A stretch of 38,829 nucleotides of DNA, from contig CAJUSE010000016.1 in the NCBI GenBank assembly GCA_910588975.1, positions 1-38,829 on the forward strand, written 5' to 3'. Positions 25,336 to 32,889 of this stretch are shown piece after piece (position 1 is the stretch's first letter; each line of letters begins with the position of its first letter). The position numbers were made by a program, and so were the translations under genes. The DNA is from an uncultured Oscillospiraceae bacterium (GTDB taxonomy: Bacteria > Bacillota > Clostridia > Oscillospirales > Oscillospiraceae). The notes under the pieces are model-generated. The model was not told the origin of the DNA. It saw nothing but the letters and a program-made list of their open reading frames with translations, and made no database searches.

Positions 25336-26436
25336 TTATACCAACGTTCCACCCTTGACCTGGAACCGTTTGCCGTCAGTGGGCACCGTCTTGTCCTCCT
25401 CACAGCAGGTGATGAGGACCTGTCCCCCGTCAATACGCTCCAGCACAAAGGCCTGGCGCCGGGCGTCCAGCTCGCTGAGCACGTCGTCCAGCAGCAGTAC
25501 CGGCCATTCCCCCGTGTCCTCCTGAAAGAGCTCCCGACAGGCCAGCTTCAGGCTCAACGCCGCCGTTCGGGTCTGGCCCTGGGAGGCAAACTGCCGGGCG
25601 GACTGGCCGTCTATGTTCACCGCCAAATCGTCCTTATGGGGGCCGGACAGACACTGGCGGGATTCCAACTCCGCTCGGCGGTGGCTCTGCTGATGCTCCA
25701 GCAGCTGCTCCAGAATGGTCTTTGGCGGGGCCTCGGGGTCGGTGACGGTGCTCACCGTCTCATAGCCCAGGGTCAGCTTTTCCCGCCCGCCGGAGAAATC
25801 TCCCTGAATAGGGGGCGCCAGGGCACTGAGCCGCTTGACAAAGTGGGCCCGGTAGTGGATGAGCACCGCCCCCACCTGGGCCATGCGGAGATTGAAGTCG
25901 TCCAGGGTGTCCAATAGAGAGGGCTTTTCCTCCCAATCCCGGAGGATCCGGGTCTTTTGGTCGTAGAGCCGCCGATATTCTCCCAGTGCGGCGGCGTACT
26001 TGGGCCGCAGCTGACAGATGGCGTCGTCCAGAAACCGCCGCCGCTCAGCCGCCCCCGCCCGGATGAGGGACAGATCCTCCGGGCAGAACAGGATGGTGTT
26101 GAACACCTCCCCCAACTCCCCCGCCGTTTTCAGCTTCACCCCGTTGGACAGCAGCTGCCGCCGCTCCCCCCGGTGGAGCCGGGCCTCCAGGGTGAATTGC
26201 CGCTGGCGGGAGAGGACCTCCCCCTTGAGAAAGGCGTGGTCCACCCCAAACTGGATCAGCTCCCGGTCATACCGGGCCCGGTGACTTTTCGCCGAGGAGA
26301 GATAGGCCGCCGCCTCCAGCAGGTTGGTCTTGCCCTGGGCGTTGTCCCCCCAAATCACATTGACCCCGGGGGCGAAGTCGGCCTCCACATGGACATAATT
26401 GCGGAAGAAGTCCAGCTCCAAACGCTGCAATATCAT
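25336..26436 (-). CDS. recF: DNA replication and repair protein RecF
   Basis: SMC-like ATPase that loads RecA at gaps via RecOR; 366 residues. ATG 26436 overlaps the yaaA stop by four bases. Motifs: MILQRLELDFFRNYVHVE at the N terminus, Walker A GDNAQGKTNLLEA (30-42), the family's LFCPEDLSLIRAGAAERRRFLD, the ABC signature region CLSGPHKDDL, and Walker B LLLDDVLSELD. All parts of an active RecF are present. It follows yaaA and dnaN as in the classical dnaA-dnaN-yaaA-recF-gyrB origin cluster. Confidence 0.97.
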   Translation of the reverse strand: MILQRLELDFFRNYVHVEADFAPGVNVIWGDNAQGKTNLLEAAAYLSSAKSHRARYDRELIQFGVDHAFLKGEVLSRQRQFTLEARLHRGERRQLLSNGVKLKTAGELGEVFNTILFCPEDLSLIRAGAAERRRFLDDAICQLRPKYAAALGEYRRLYDQKTRILRDWEEKPSLLDTLDDFNLRMAQVGAVLIHYRAHFVKRLSALAPPIQGDFSGGREKLTLGYETVSTVTDPEAPPKTILEQLLEHQQSHRRAELESRQCLSGPHKDDLAVNIDGQSARQFASQGQTRTAALSLKLACRELFQEDTGEWPVLLLDDVLSELDARRQAFVLERIDGGQVLITCCEEDKTVPTDGKRFQVKGGTLV

Positions 26437-26645
26437 GCCACGACCAGCCTGATCCCATCCAGCACGGCGGTGTCCCCCGGCCGGAGCTTCTTCCCCCGCA
26501 TGGTGCAGACTTCACCGTTGACCAGGACCTGGCCCTCCTGGATGAGGGCCTTGGCCTCCCCGCCGGTCTCCACGGCGCCGGAAAACTTCAAAAGGTCCTG
26601 CAATTTGATGTATTCTGTGGTAATGGGGACAGTTTCTTCCCTCAC
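26433..26645 (-). CDS. yaaA: S4-like RNA-binding domain protein YaaA
   Basis: 70-residue protein made of one S4-like domain (LQDLLKFSGAVETGGEAKAL, then LVNGEVCTMRGKKLRPGDTAVLDG). In Bacillus subtilis YaaA has been linked to ribosome assembly. The start ATG 26645 (MREETVPITTEYIKL) is the likely one. Its end overlaps recF by four bases. The 121 bases upstream contain a parS-like site. Confidence 0.93.
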   Translation of the reverse strand: MREETVPITTEYIKLQDLLKFSGAVETGGEAKALIQEGQVLVNGEVCTMRGKKLRPGDTAVLDGIRLVVA

Positions 26646-26722
26646 GTCAGATCCCTCCCGAAAAAAGGGAGCCCCAGAGCGGAGTTATCCCCTTTTTTAC
26701 AGTTCTGTGTGGACGTTTTTCA

Positions 26723-26738
26723 CGTTTCACGTGGAACA
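26723..26738. promoter_or_regulatory. parS-like chromosome partition site
   Basis: The reverse complement reads TGTTCCACGTGAAACG, which matches the Firmicutes parS consensus TGTTNCACGTGAAACA at all but the last position. It lies between dnaN and yaaA, within 2 kb of the origin. ParB (Spo0J) would load here; soj/spo0J themselves are not in the window. Confidence 0.8.
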
Positions 26739-26767
26739 TTTTTTCAGATTTCCCAGTGGTTTGCGCC

Positions 26768-27892
26768 TTATTTATCCCAGGTGGCGCTCATGCGGACGGG
26801 CAGCACCATAAAGAGGTAGTCCTCCTCCCCCTCGGCCTGATCCACCGGGACGATGATACAGGGGGTGGAGGGGGTGCCCATGAGCAGCTTGGCCTCCTCG
26901 GTGGGGACGGCTTTCAGGGCATCCATCATAAAGCGGTGATTGAAGCCGATGTGCAGGTCGTCGCCGGTTCCCTCCACCGGGCACTGGTCAGAGGCGCTGC
27001 CAATGGCGGTGAGGGAGGACAGGTAGAGCATATTCTCCCCCACGATGCACCGCAGGGGGTTTTTGGTGTTGTCGTGGAGAATGAGGCTCACCCGGTCAAT
27101 GGAGGTCATAAGGCTGCGGACATCGGCCTTCAGGGAGATGGTGCTCTTCCAAGTGATGGACTGGCGGTAATTGAGGAATTCTCCCTCCAGCCGCCGGGTC
27201 ACCAGCAGGGTGGAGCCGATGCGGAACACGATGTGCCGGGCGCCGGTGGTAATGGACACCTTCTCCTCCCCGTCTCCGCAGATGGAGCGGACCTCGTTGA
27301 GTGCCACCCCGGGCACCACGAAGGAGAAGTCCTGGTCGGGGGCTTCCTCCAGCTTCTCCCGCCGGAGGGCCAGCCGCTGTCCGTCTACCGACACCACCGT
27401 GAGCCGGCCGTCCATCACCTCAAAAAGGGAGCCGGTGAGGATGGGCCGGCCGTCGTTCTGGCTGACGGCGAAGATGGTCCGGCCAATCATATCCGAGAGC
27501 ATCTCCTGGGACAAAACCAGGGCGTTCAGGGGCTCTACGCTGGGCAGCTCGGGGAACTCCTCGGGGTCAATGCCCTGAATGTGGAACTGACTGACGCCGC
27601 ACTCAATGTGGACGGTGAGCCCCTCGGTGGAGACGGTGACCATATCGTCAGGCAAGCGGCGAATGATGTCGCCAAACAGTCGGGCAGACAGGACCAGAGA
27701 GCCGGCCTCCGCCACGTCAGAGGGGACCACAGTGCGGATCCCGGTCTCCAGATTGTAGCCGGTAAGTCTCAGCTCGTTGTCACACTCCAGCAGGATACCC
27801 TCCAGAGCGGGGATGGAGCTCTTGGGGGCGGTGGCCCGGGAGGAGGTGGCAATGGCTGCTTGGAGCAGGGCCTTCTCACAGGAAAATTTCAT
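26768..27892 (-). CDS. dnaN: DNA polymerase III beta subunit (sliding clamp)
   Basis: Ring-forming processivity clamp of 374 residues. The start ATG 27892 (MKFSCEKALLQAAIATSSRA) follows TGGAGGATG. Three repeated clamp folds are implied by the length and by the usual stations: IPALEGILLECDNELRLTGYNLE, the central FEVMDGRLTVVSVDGQRLALR and the C-terminal ending YLFMVLPVRM. It lies between yaaA and dnaA, with an AT-rich DnaA-box region upstream. Confidence 0.97.
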   Translation of the reverse strand: MKFSCEKALLQAAIATSSRATAPKSSIPALEGILLECDNELRLTGYNLETGIRTVVPSDVAEAGSLVLSARLFGDIIRRLPDDMVTVSTEGLTVHIECGVSQFHIQGIDPEEFPELPSVEPLNALVLSQEMLSDMIGRTIFAVSQNDGRPILTGSLFEVMDGRLTVVSVDGQRLALRREKLEEAPDQDFSFVVPGVALNEVRSICGDGEEKVSITTGARHIVFRIGSTLLVTRRLEGEFLNYRQSITWKSTISLKADVRSLMTSIDRVSLILHDNTKNPLRCIVGENMLYLSSLTAIGSASDQCPVEGTGDDLHIGFNHRFMMDALKAVPTEEAKLLMGTPSTPCIIVPVDQAEGEEDYLFMVLPVRMSATWDK

Positions 27893-28133
27893 GGTGCATC
27901 CTCCATTCTCTTTTTGCTTTTAGAGAAGATAATGATATTTTTTTATTCGCCGTAGTCGTAGGGGGGCTGAATATGTGGAAATCTGCCCTGAAATGGGGAA
28001 AGAAGAAGGGTTTCACCCTCCACAACCCCCTGTGGATAAAATGGGCACTTTTCCACCCTTTCCACACCCGGTTTGAGAAACCCACAAAATGATTTCCACT
28101 TGTGAATATCGGTGGATGGGTTTTGTGGATAAT
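27893..28133. other. oriC: Replication origin region, dnaN-dnaA part, with DnaA boxes
   Basis: Two perfect DnaA boxes, read as TGTGGATAA, lie at 28031-28039 and 28124-28132. Weaker ones lie at 27974-27982 (TGTGGAAAT) and 28058-28066 (CTTTCCACA). A T-rich stretch at about 27925-27950 could be the unwinding element. The gene-strand switch and the dnaA/dnaN neighbours support an origin. Confidence 0.8.
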
Positions 28134-29450
28134 TTACTCGTATCTGGCGTTCACATTGGCCTCGATGTCCTTGATGACTTCCCCGGTTTCGGGCGAGGAT
28201 TTGGCCAACTTTTCAATGCGCTCAATGGAGTGTATAACGGTGGTGTGGTCCCGGCCGTTAAACTCAGCGCCGATCTCCTTCAAAGACAGCTTGGTCATTC
28301 GCCGGATGACGTACATGGCGATCTGCCGTGCCAGCACGGTGTCTTTGGTCCGGCCCTGGCCCTTGATGTCGTGGATAGAGATATTGTAGAACTTGCCCAC
28401 CTCTTCGATGATGACATCGGTGGAGGGGAAGAATTCGGACTTGTCCTTGAACATATCCCGCACCGCCCTTGTGACGGTCTCCACATCCACCTGCTCGCCC
28501 ATGAGTTCCTGGAAGGCCAGGATCTTGTTCACTGTGCCCTCGATCTGGCGCACATTGGCGGTGATATTCTCGGCGATATAGCCCAGCACCGGGTCGGGCA
28601 GGTTCATCCCCCGGCGAATAGCCTTGTTTTTGATAATGGCCACCCTCGTCTCATAGTCGGGGGGCTGCACGTCCACCGGAAGGCCCCACTCGAACCGGGT
28701 CTTGAGCCGCTCGTCCAGTCGGAGCATCTCCTTGGGAGGGCGGTCGGCGGTAAAGACGATCTGCCGGCCCGATTCGTAGAGGGCGTTGAAGGTGTGGAAC
28801 ATCTCCTCCTGGGAGGACTCCCGGCCGGCGATGAACTGCACATCGTCCATCAAAAACACGTCGCAGGAGCGGTACTTGTCCCGGAATTCCTGGTTTTTGC
28901 CCTCCCGAATGGCGGTGACCAATTCGTTTGTAAAGGCATCTCCCTTGATATAGACGATGCGGTAGTCGGGAAACCGCTCGTGGATGGCGTGGGCGATGGC
29001 GTAGAGCAGGTGGGTCTTGCCAAGGCCCGAATCGCCGTAGATAAACAGAGGATTGTAGCCCTTGGGCTTGCCCGGCTCGTCGGCCACCGCCTTGGCGGCG
29101 GCGTAGGCAAACTTGTTGGAGGAGCCCACCACGAACTTGGCAAAGGTGTACTCATCGGTGCCGGGCAGGAAGGAGGGGTCTCCCTCCCCCATGTCCAGGT
29201 TCTCCCCCTCCCCCAGTACCTTCACCTCGAAGTCCGCCGAAAACAGCTCCCGCAGGGCCTTCTGAATGGCGGGGACGTAGCGGGAGGTGATGATGTCCCG
29301 CTTGAAGTTGTTGGGGGTGTAGAGCACCAGCCGGTCGCTTTCAAAGGCCAGGGCCTGGGCGTCGTCAAACCAGGTGCTCAGGGTGGTGGCGGTCAGTTCT
29401 CCCTCCATGAGAGCGAGTACCTTTTTCCAGATCTCAGCGGCGGAATCCAT
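28134..29450 (-). CDS. dnaA: Chromosomal replication initiator protein DnaA
   Basis: AAA+ initiator that binds DnaA boxes and melts the origin; 438 residues. The start is ATG 29450 (MDSAAEIWKKVLALMEGEL), with GAGGGAT upstream; the 24-codon extension towards the promoter is rejected. Domain I (1-80) is followed by a short linker. The AAA+ core has Walker A YGDSGLGKTHLL, Walker B FLMDDVQF and sensor regions (LKTRFEWGL). Domain IV shows the signature GAEFNGRDHTTVIHS, with Asn-Gly where Gly-Gly is usual. Its last codons overlap a perfect DnaA box, which may allow autoregulation or mark the origin edge. Confidence 0.98.
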   Translation of the reverse strand: MDSAAEIWKKVLALMEGELTATTLSTWFDDAQALAFESDRLVLYTPNNFKRDIITSRYVPAIQKALRELFSADFEVKVLGEGENLDMGEGDPSFLPGTDEYTFAKFVVGSSNKFAYAAAKAVADEPGKPKGYNPLFIYGDSGLGKTHLLYAIAHAIHERFPDYRIVYIKGDAFTNELVTAIREGKNQEFRDKYRSCDVFLMDDVQFIAGRESSQEEMFHTFNALYESGRQIVFTADRPPKEMLRLDERLKTRFEWGLPVDVQPPDYETRVAIIKNKAIRRGMNLPDPVLGYIAENITANVRQIEGTVNKILAFQELMGEQVDVETVTRAVRDMFKDKSEFFPSTDVIIEEVGKFYNISIHDIKGQGRTKDTVLARQIAMYVIRRMTKLSLKEIGAEFNGRDHTTVIHSIERIEKLAKSSPETGEVIKDIEANVNARYE

Positions 29451-29525
29451 GCGATCTATCCCTCGTTTCTCTCTCAATTCCTGCAAAAAAGGGCACAGGA
29501 CCCTACTATAAATAGTAACCATCCC

Positions 29526-29554
29526 ATTATACCAAAAAAGAGCTCTTCTGACAA
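29526..29554 (-). promoter_or_regulatory. dnaA promoter
   Basis: On the minus strand TTGTCA (29549-29554), a 17-base spacer and a perfect TATAAT (29526-29531) lie about 75 bases before the dnaA start. The DnaA boxes at 29580 and 29603 lie just upstream, suggesting autoregulation. Confidence 0.75.
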
Positions 29555-29677
29555 CAAAAAATACACCAGAAACGAAAAGTTTTCCACATTATTTTTCTCA
29601 CTTGTGGACAGAGGAAAAACGACCACAATATGTGGGGTTTTGCAGTCAAATCGGCAAAAAAATTGAAAAAATAGAGG

Positions 29678-29707
29678 TTGACAGGGTGTTTTGTTATTTA
29701 GTATAAT
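29678..29707 (+). promoter_or_regulatory. rpmH-rnpA promoter
   Basis: TTGACA (29678-29683), an 18-base spacer and TATAAT (29702-29707) are both perfect. They lie about 117 bases before rpmH, leaving a GC-rich leader. Confidence 0.85.
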
Positions 29708-29823
29708 GCTATTTGCGCTTTTCTGTACAGGCGCATCCATTTAACGACCGCATCCGGCCCTGGGCCGGGTGTTGTGGTGGGCGGGGGCCACCCCGCCAGA
29801 TAAGAATACAGGAGGTGTTCTGC

Positions 29824-29958
29824 ATGTTCCGTACCTATCAGCCCAAGAAGCGTCAGCGCAGCAAGGTCCATGGCTTCCGCAAGCGGATGGCCACTGCCAA
29901 CGGCCGGAAGGTCCTCTCCCGTCGCCGCCGTGCCGGCCGGGTCCGTCTGACCCACTGA
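29824..29958 (+). CDS. rpmH: 50S ribosomal protein L34
   Basis: 44-residue, very basic ribosomal protein. MFRTYQPKKRQRSKVHGFRK, then RMATANGRKVLSRRRRAGR is the standard L34 sequence. The start is ATG 29824, eight bases after AGGAGG. It heads the rightward run rpmH-rnpA-yidD-yidC-jag from a strong promoter. Confidence 0.98.
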   Translation: MFRTYQPKKRQRSKVHGFRKRMATANGRKVLSRRRRAGRVRLTH

Positions 29959-29991
29959 GATGGACCGTGTAAGGGAATAAGCAGATAAAGC

Positions 29992-30017
29992 GGGGCGGTG
30001 GAGTTTTCTGCCGCCCC
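29992..30017 (+). other. Hairpin in the rpmH-rnpA gap
   Basis: GGGGCGG and CCGCCCC flank a 12-base loop between rpmH and rnpA. It may reduce read-through so that the ribosomal protein is made in excess over RNase P protein, a known imbalance at this locus. Confidence 0.45.
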
Positions 30018-30049
30018 TGCGGTGCATGGGGAGAAAGGGGGCGAGAGAG

Positions 30050-30388
30050 ATGAAGCACACCGTATCCATGAAGGAAAACCATCTCTTCCGCCGCCTGTAT
30101 AACAAGGGTCAGAACACGGCCTGTCCCACTCTGGCCGTCTATGTCCGCCGCAATGGCCGGAAGGAGAGCCGCCTGGGCCTCACCGTGGGCACCAAGGTGG
30201 GCAAGGCGGTGGTCCGCAACCGGGTCCGCCGCCGGCTCCGGGAGGCCTACCGCATCCACGAGGGGAATATGGCCCCGGGGTGGGACATTGTGGTGGTGGC
30301 CCGGGTCCGGTCTGCCTTTGCCCCCTACCGGGAGCTGCAGCGGGACCTTTTGCGCTCGCTGGACAAGCTGGGGGTGTACCACAGGTGA
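30050..30388 (+). CDS. rnpA: Ribonuclease P protein component
   Basis: Protein subunit of RNase P, which helps the catalytic RNA cut pre-tRNA leaders; 112 residues, normal length. The start is ATG 30050 (MKHTVSMKENHLFRRLY) with GCGAGAGAG upstream; an earlier in-frame ATG at 30026 is less likely. The family signature is KAVVRNRVRRRLREAYR. Its stop overlaps a GTG and lies five bases before the yidD start codon. Confidence 0.96.
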   Translation: MKHTVSMKENHLFRRLYNKGQNTACPTLAVYVRRNGRKESRLGLTVGTKVGKAVVRNRVRRRLREAYRIHEGNMAPGWDIVVVARVRSAFAPYRELQRDLLRSLDKLGVYHR

Positions 30389-30393
30389 AGGCT

Positions 30394-30603
30394 ATGCTTC
30401 TGTGGTGCATCCGTTTTTACCGCAAGTACATCTCCCCCACAAAGCCCCCCTGCTGCCGCTTCATCCCCACCTGCTCGGCCTACGCCCTGGAGGCGGTGGA
30501 GAAGTACGGCGCCCTCAAGGGGGGCTGGCTGGCCCTGCGCCGGGTGCTGAAATGCCATCCCTTTCACAGACAAGAGACCATCGAGTACGACCCCGTCCCA
30601 TGA
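30394..30603 (+). CDS. yidD: Membrane protein insertion efficiency factor YidD
   Basis: 69-residue small basic protein that aids YidC-dependent membrane insertion. The start is ATG 30394 (MLLWCIRFYRKYISPTK) with AGGTGA just upstream; a GTG three codons earlier overlapping the rnpA stop is the alternative. The hallmark CCRFIPTCSAYALEAVEKYG with its conserved cysteines is intact, followed by GGWLALRRVLKCHPF. It sits between rnpA and yidC as usual. Confidence 0.95.
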   Translation: MLLWCIRFYRKYISPTKPPCCRFIPTCSAYALEAVEKYGALKGGWLALRRVLKCHPFHRQETIEYDPVP

Positions 30604-30631
30604 GTAATCCATCAAAATTGGAGGCAAGTGC

Positions 30632-31954
30632 ATGGACTTCAGCTATGTGATCATGACCCCCTTCGTATGGGTGCTGGATACCTTCTACAGCTTTGTCGGC
30701 AGCTACGGCATCGCTCTGATCCTGTTCACCCTCGTGGTGCGGCTGATCCTGTTCCCCGTCTCGCTGAAGGGGAAAAAGAGCATGATCCAGATGAATATGC
30801 TCTCCGGCAGGATGCAGCGGCTGCAAAAGCAGTATGCCAACAACCCCCAGAAGTACCAGGAGGAGCTGCAAAAGCTCTACGCCAAGGAGAATGTGAACCC
30901 CATGGGCGGCTGCCTGTGGATGTTTATCCCCATGCTCATCATCATTCCCCTGTTTGCCATCATCCGCCAGCCCATCAAGTATATGATGGGTGTGGTGGGC
31001 CCCGATGCCGACGCCATGCTCCAGGCCATCGCCCAGGCGGTGAACTGGGACAGCGTGGCCGTGGAGATGGGCTGGATCAACGCAGACTTTATCCAGAAGG
31101 CTATGGAGGCCGTTGCCGAGGGTGAGACCTATATCACCAGCTTTGGCGCCTCTGTCAAGGCCAGCGGCGTTGTCCCCACCTATCATCAGCTCTACCTGTC
31201 CAGTCTCATTACCCCAGAGAATGTGGAGGCCGTCAAGGCCGCCGTGGCCGCCGTGGGAACCCCCGCCAAGGAGATCTTTTCCATCAATTACAGCTTCCTG
31301 GGCATCAACCTGATCCAGGAGCCCACCTGGAAGTTCTGGACCAACGGCTGGTCCTGGGGCAGCATCGGCCTGTTCCTGCTGCCCGTGGCCTCGGCCGCCA
31401 TCTCCTGGCTCATGGGTATCGTGAGCCAGAAGACCAACAACATCAGCCGCCAGTCCAACCCCCAGATGGAGGGCACCAACAAGCTTATGATGCTCATGTC
31501 CCCCATCATGTTCCTGTGGTTTGGCTTCTCCATGCCCGCCTCCATGAGTGTGTACTTCATGGCCTCCAGCCTGCTGGGCATCGGCCAGGAGTACATCTGC
31601 AGCGCTATGCTCAAGGGCGACTACGAGCGGGCCCGGGAGGCCCAGCGCCAGCGGGAGATCGAGGAGAAGGAAGAGGAGAAGCGCCTGCGCCGGGAGAAGG
31701 CCGAGGAGAAGGCCCGCAAGGCCGAGGAGGCCCGGCTCAACAAGGGCAAGAAGAAGGCCAAGGAGGCCGAGGACGACGGCCGTGCCACCCCCGAGCAGCG
31801 GGAGGCCAGCCGGGTGGGCATCCGCCAGTACGCCCGGGGCCGCACCTACGAGCCCGACCGCTTCAGCGGGGTCACCGAGTATGACGAGCGGGCGGTGGAC
31901 CGCCTGACCGCCCCCATGCCGGTGAAGCCCAAGAAGGATAAAAAGCAGGACTGA
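30632..31954 (+). CDS. yidC: Membrane protein insertase YidC/Oxa1 family
   Basis: Inserts and folds membrane proteins with or without SecYEG; 440 residues. ATG 30632 follows GGAGG. It lacks a lipobox signal and starts directly with the first helix. The core includes YGIALILFTLVVRLILFPVS with the hydrophilic-groove arginine (VVRLIL), a coiled cytoplasmic hairpin (RMQRLQKQYANNPQKYQEEL), GGCLWMFIPMLIIIPLFAII, and the later helices FWTNGWSWGSIGLF and LMMLMSPIMFLWFGFSMPA. An extra region of about 100 residues lies between the second and third helices (residues about 120-225). The C-terminal tail, from residue 330, is a highly charged coiled coil (EEKEEEKRLRREKAEEKARK) that may bind ribosomes. Confidence 0.95.
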   Translation: MDFSYVIMTPFVWVLDTFYSFVGSYGIALILFTLVVRLILFPVSLKGKKSMIQMNMLSGRMQRLQKQYANNPQKYQEELQKLYAKENVNPMGGCLWMFIPMLIIIPLFAIIRQPIKYMMGVVGPDADAMLQAIAQAVNWDSVAVEMGWINADFIQKAMEAVAEGETYITSFGASVKASGVVPTYHQLYLSSLITPENVEAVKAAVAAVGTPAKEIFSINYSFLGINLIQEPTWKFWTNGWSWGSIGLFLLPVASAAISWLMGIVSQKTNNISRQSNPQMEGTNKLMMLMSPIMFLWFGFSMPASMSVYFMASSLLGIGQEYICSAMLKGDYERAREAQRQREIEEKEEEKRLRREKAEEKARKAEEARLNKGKKKAKEAEDDGRATPEQREASRVGIRQYARGRTYEPDRFSGVTEYDERAVDRLTAPMPVKPKKDKKQD

Positions 31955-31985
31955 CACATCCCAAACGGGAAGGAGATAGCATCTT

Positions 31986-32795
31986 ATGCGGAAATCTGTT
32001 GAGTTTACCGGCAAGACCGAGGACGCCGCCATCGCCACCGCCCTGGAGACTCTGGGTCTCACCCGGGAGGAGGTGTCGGTGGAGGTGCTGGAGCTGGCCA
32101 AGGCCGGATTTCTGGGCATTGGCGGTACCCCTGCCAAGGTGAAGGTCACCTTCGACGCTCCCGACGAGCCCGAGGTGGTGGAGGAGGTGCCGGCCCCGCT
32201 GACCGGGGAGGAGCGGAAAAAGGCCGCCGTGGAGGCGGCCGATGCCGAGGCCCTTTCCTCTATGTCCGAGGGCCTGGAGGAGGCCCCTCTCTTTGTGGAC
32301 GAGCCCGAGCCCGCCCCCGTGGCGGCCGACGATGACACCGCCGGCCGGATCATGGAATTTCTCACTGGCCTTCTGAAGCACATGGAGGTCCAGGCCACCC
32401 CCCGGGTCAGCGTGGATGCCGAGGGCAACTACCTGGTGGAGCTGGTGGGGGACAATCTGGGCACCGTCATTGGCCGCCGGGGCGAGACCCTGGATGCCAT
32501 TCAGCAGCTCACCGGCTACGCCATCAACCGGGGTCAGACCAAGCGGACCCGGATCCGTGTGGACGCCGAGGGCTACCGGGCCAAGCGGGAGGAGTCTCTG
32601 GAGCGGATGGCCCGCCGTGTGGCCGAAAAGGTGATCCGCTACCGGCGGAACATGACCCTGGAGCCCATGAATGCCTACGAGCGCCACGTGGTCCACACCG
32701 CCCTGCAGGACTACCCCGACGTGTCCACCTACTCCATCGGCGTGGAGCCCAACCGCCGCACCGTGGTGGCCTACACCCCCGGCGAACACCAGTGA
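31986..32795 (+). CDS. jag: Jag/KhpB RNA-binding protein (SpoIIIJ-associated)
   Basis: RNA-binding protein of 269 residues partnered with KhpA and linked to YidC and cell elongation. The start ATG 31986 (MRKSVEFTGKTEDAAIA) follows GAAGGAG. Jag_N occupies residues 1-50 (VEVLELAKAGFLGIGGTPAKV). A long acidic linker follows, then a KH domain (NLGTVIGRRGETLDAIQQL). The R3H domain ends the protein (LEPMNAYERHVVHTALQDYP, with the R-x3-H residues in ERHVVH). It is last in the rpmH run and followed by a terminator. mnmE, the usual next gene, is not present. Confidence 0.95.
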   Translation: MRKSVEFTGKTEDAAIATALETLGLTREEVSVEVLELAKAGFLGIGGTPAKVKVTFDAPDEPEVVEEVPAPLTGEERKKAAVEAADAEALSSMSEGLEEAPLFVDEPEPAPVAADDDTAGRIMEFLTGLLKHMEVQATPRVSVDAEGNYLVELVGDNLGTVIGRRGETLDAIQQLTGYAINRGQTKRTRIRVDAEGYRAKREESLERMARRVAEKVIRYRRNMTLEPMNAYERHVVHTALQDYPDVSTYSIGVEPNRRTVVAYTPGEHQ

Positions 32796-32810
32796 AAACG
32801 AAATGAATGA

Positions 32811-32846
32811 AAAAGGACGGCACATTCAAAGTGCCGTCCTTTTTTC
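32811..32846. terminator. Intrinsic terminator after jag
   Basis: AAGGACGGCAC, a 7-base loop and GTGCCGTCCTT followed by six T residues lie 16 bases past the jag stop. The A run on its left lets it work for the opposite SLH gene too. Confidence 0.92.
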
Positions 32847-32889
32847 TATTCATATCCGTCGGAACAGGTATAGGCCTGCCGGTATATTT

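Larger units (their letters stand above)
29451..29823. other. dnaA-rpmH divergent intergenic region with degenerate DnaA boxes
   Basis: This 373-base AT-rich gap has no gene. It holds the dnaA and rpmH promoters facing away from each other. Two one- or two-mismatch DnaA boxes lie at 29580-29588 (TTTTCCACA) and 29603-29611 (TGTGGACAG). Poly-A and poly-T runs lie near 29655-29700. It may be the second half of a bipartite origin. Confidence 0.6.

Noticed and set aside
30280..30393. N-terminal extension of yidD into rnpA
   Set aside because: The extra 38 residues overlap rnpA in another frame and are unlike YidD; the ATG at 30394 gives the normal length.
32685..32700. Second parS site at a CACGTG in jag
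   Set aside because: Only the central six bases match; the flanking parS arms are absent.
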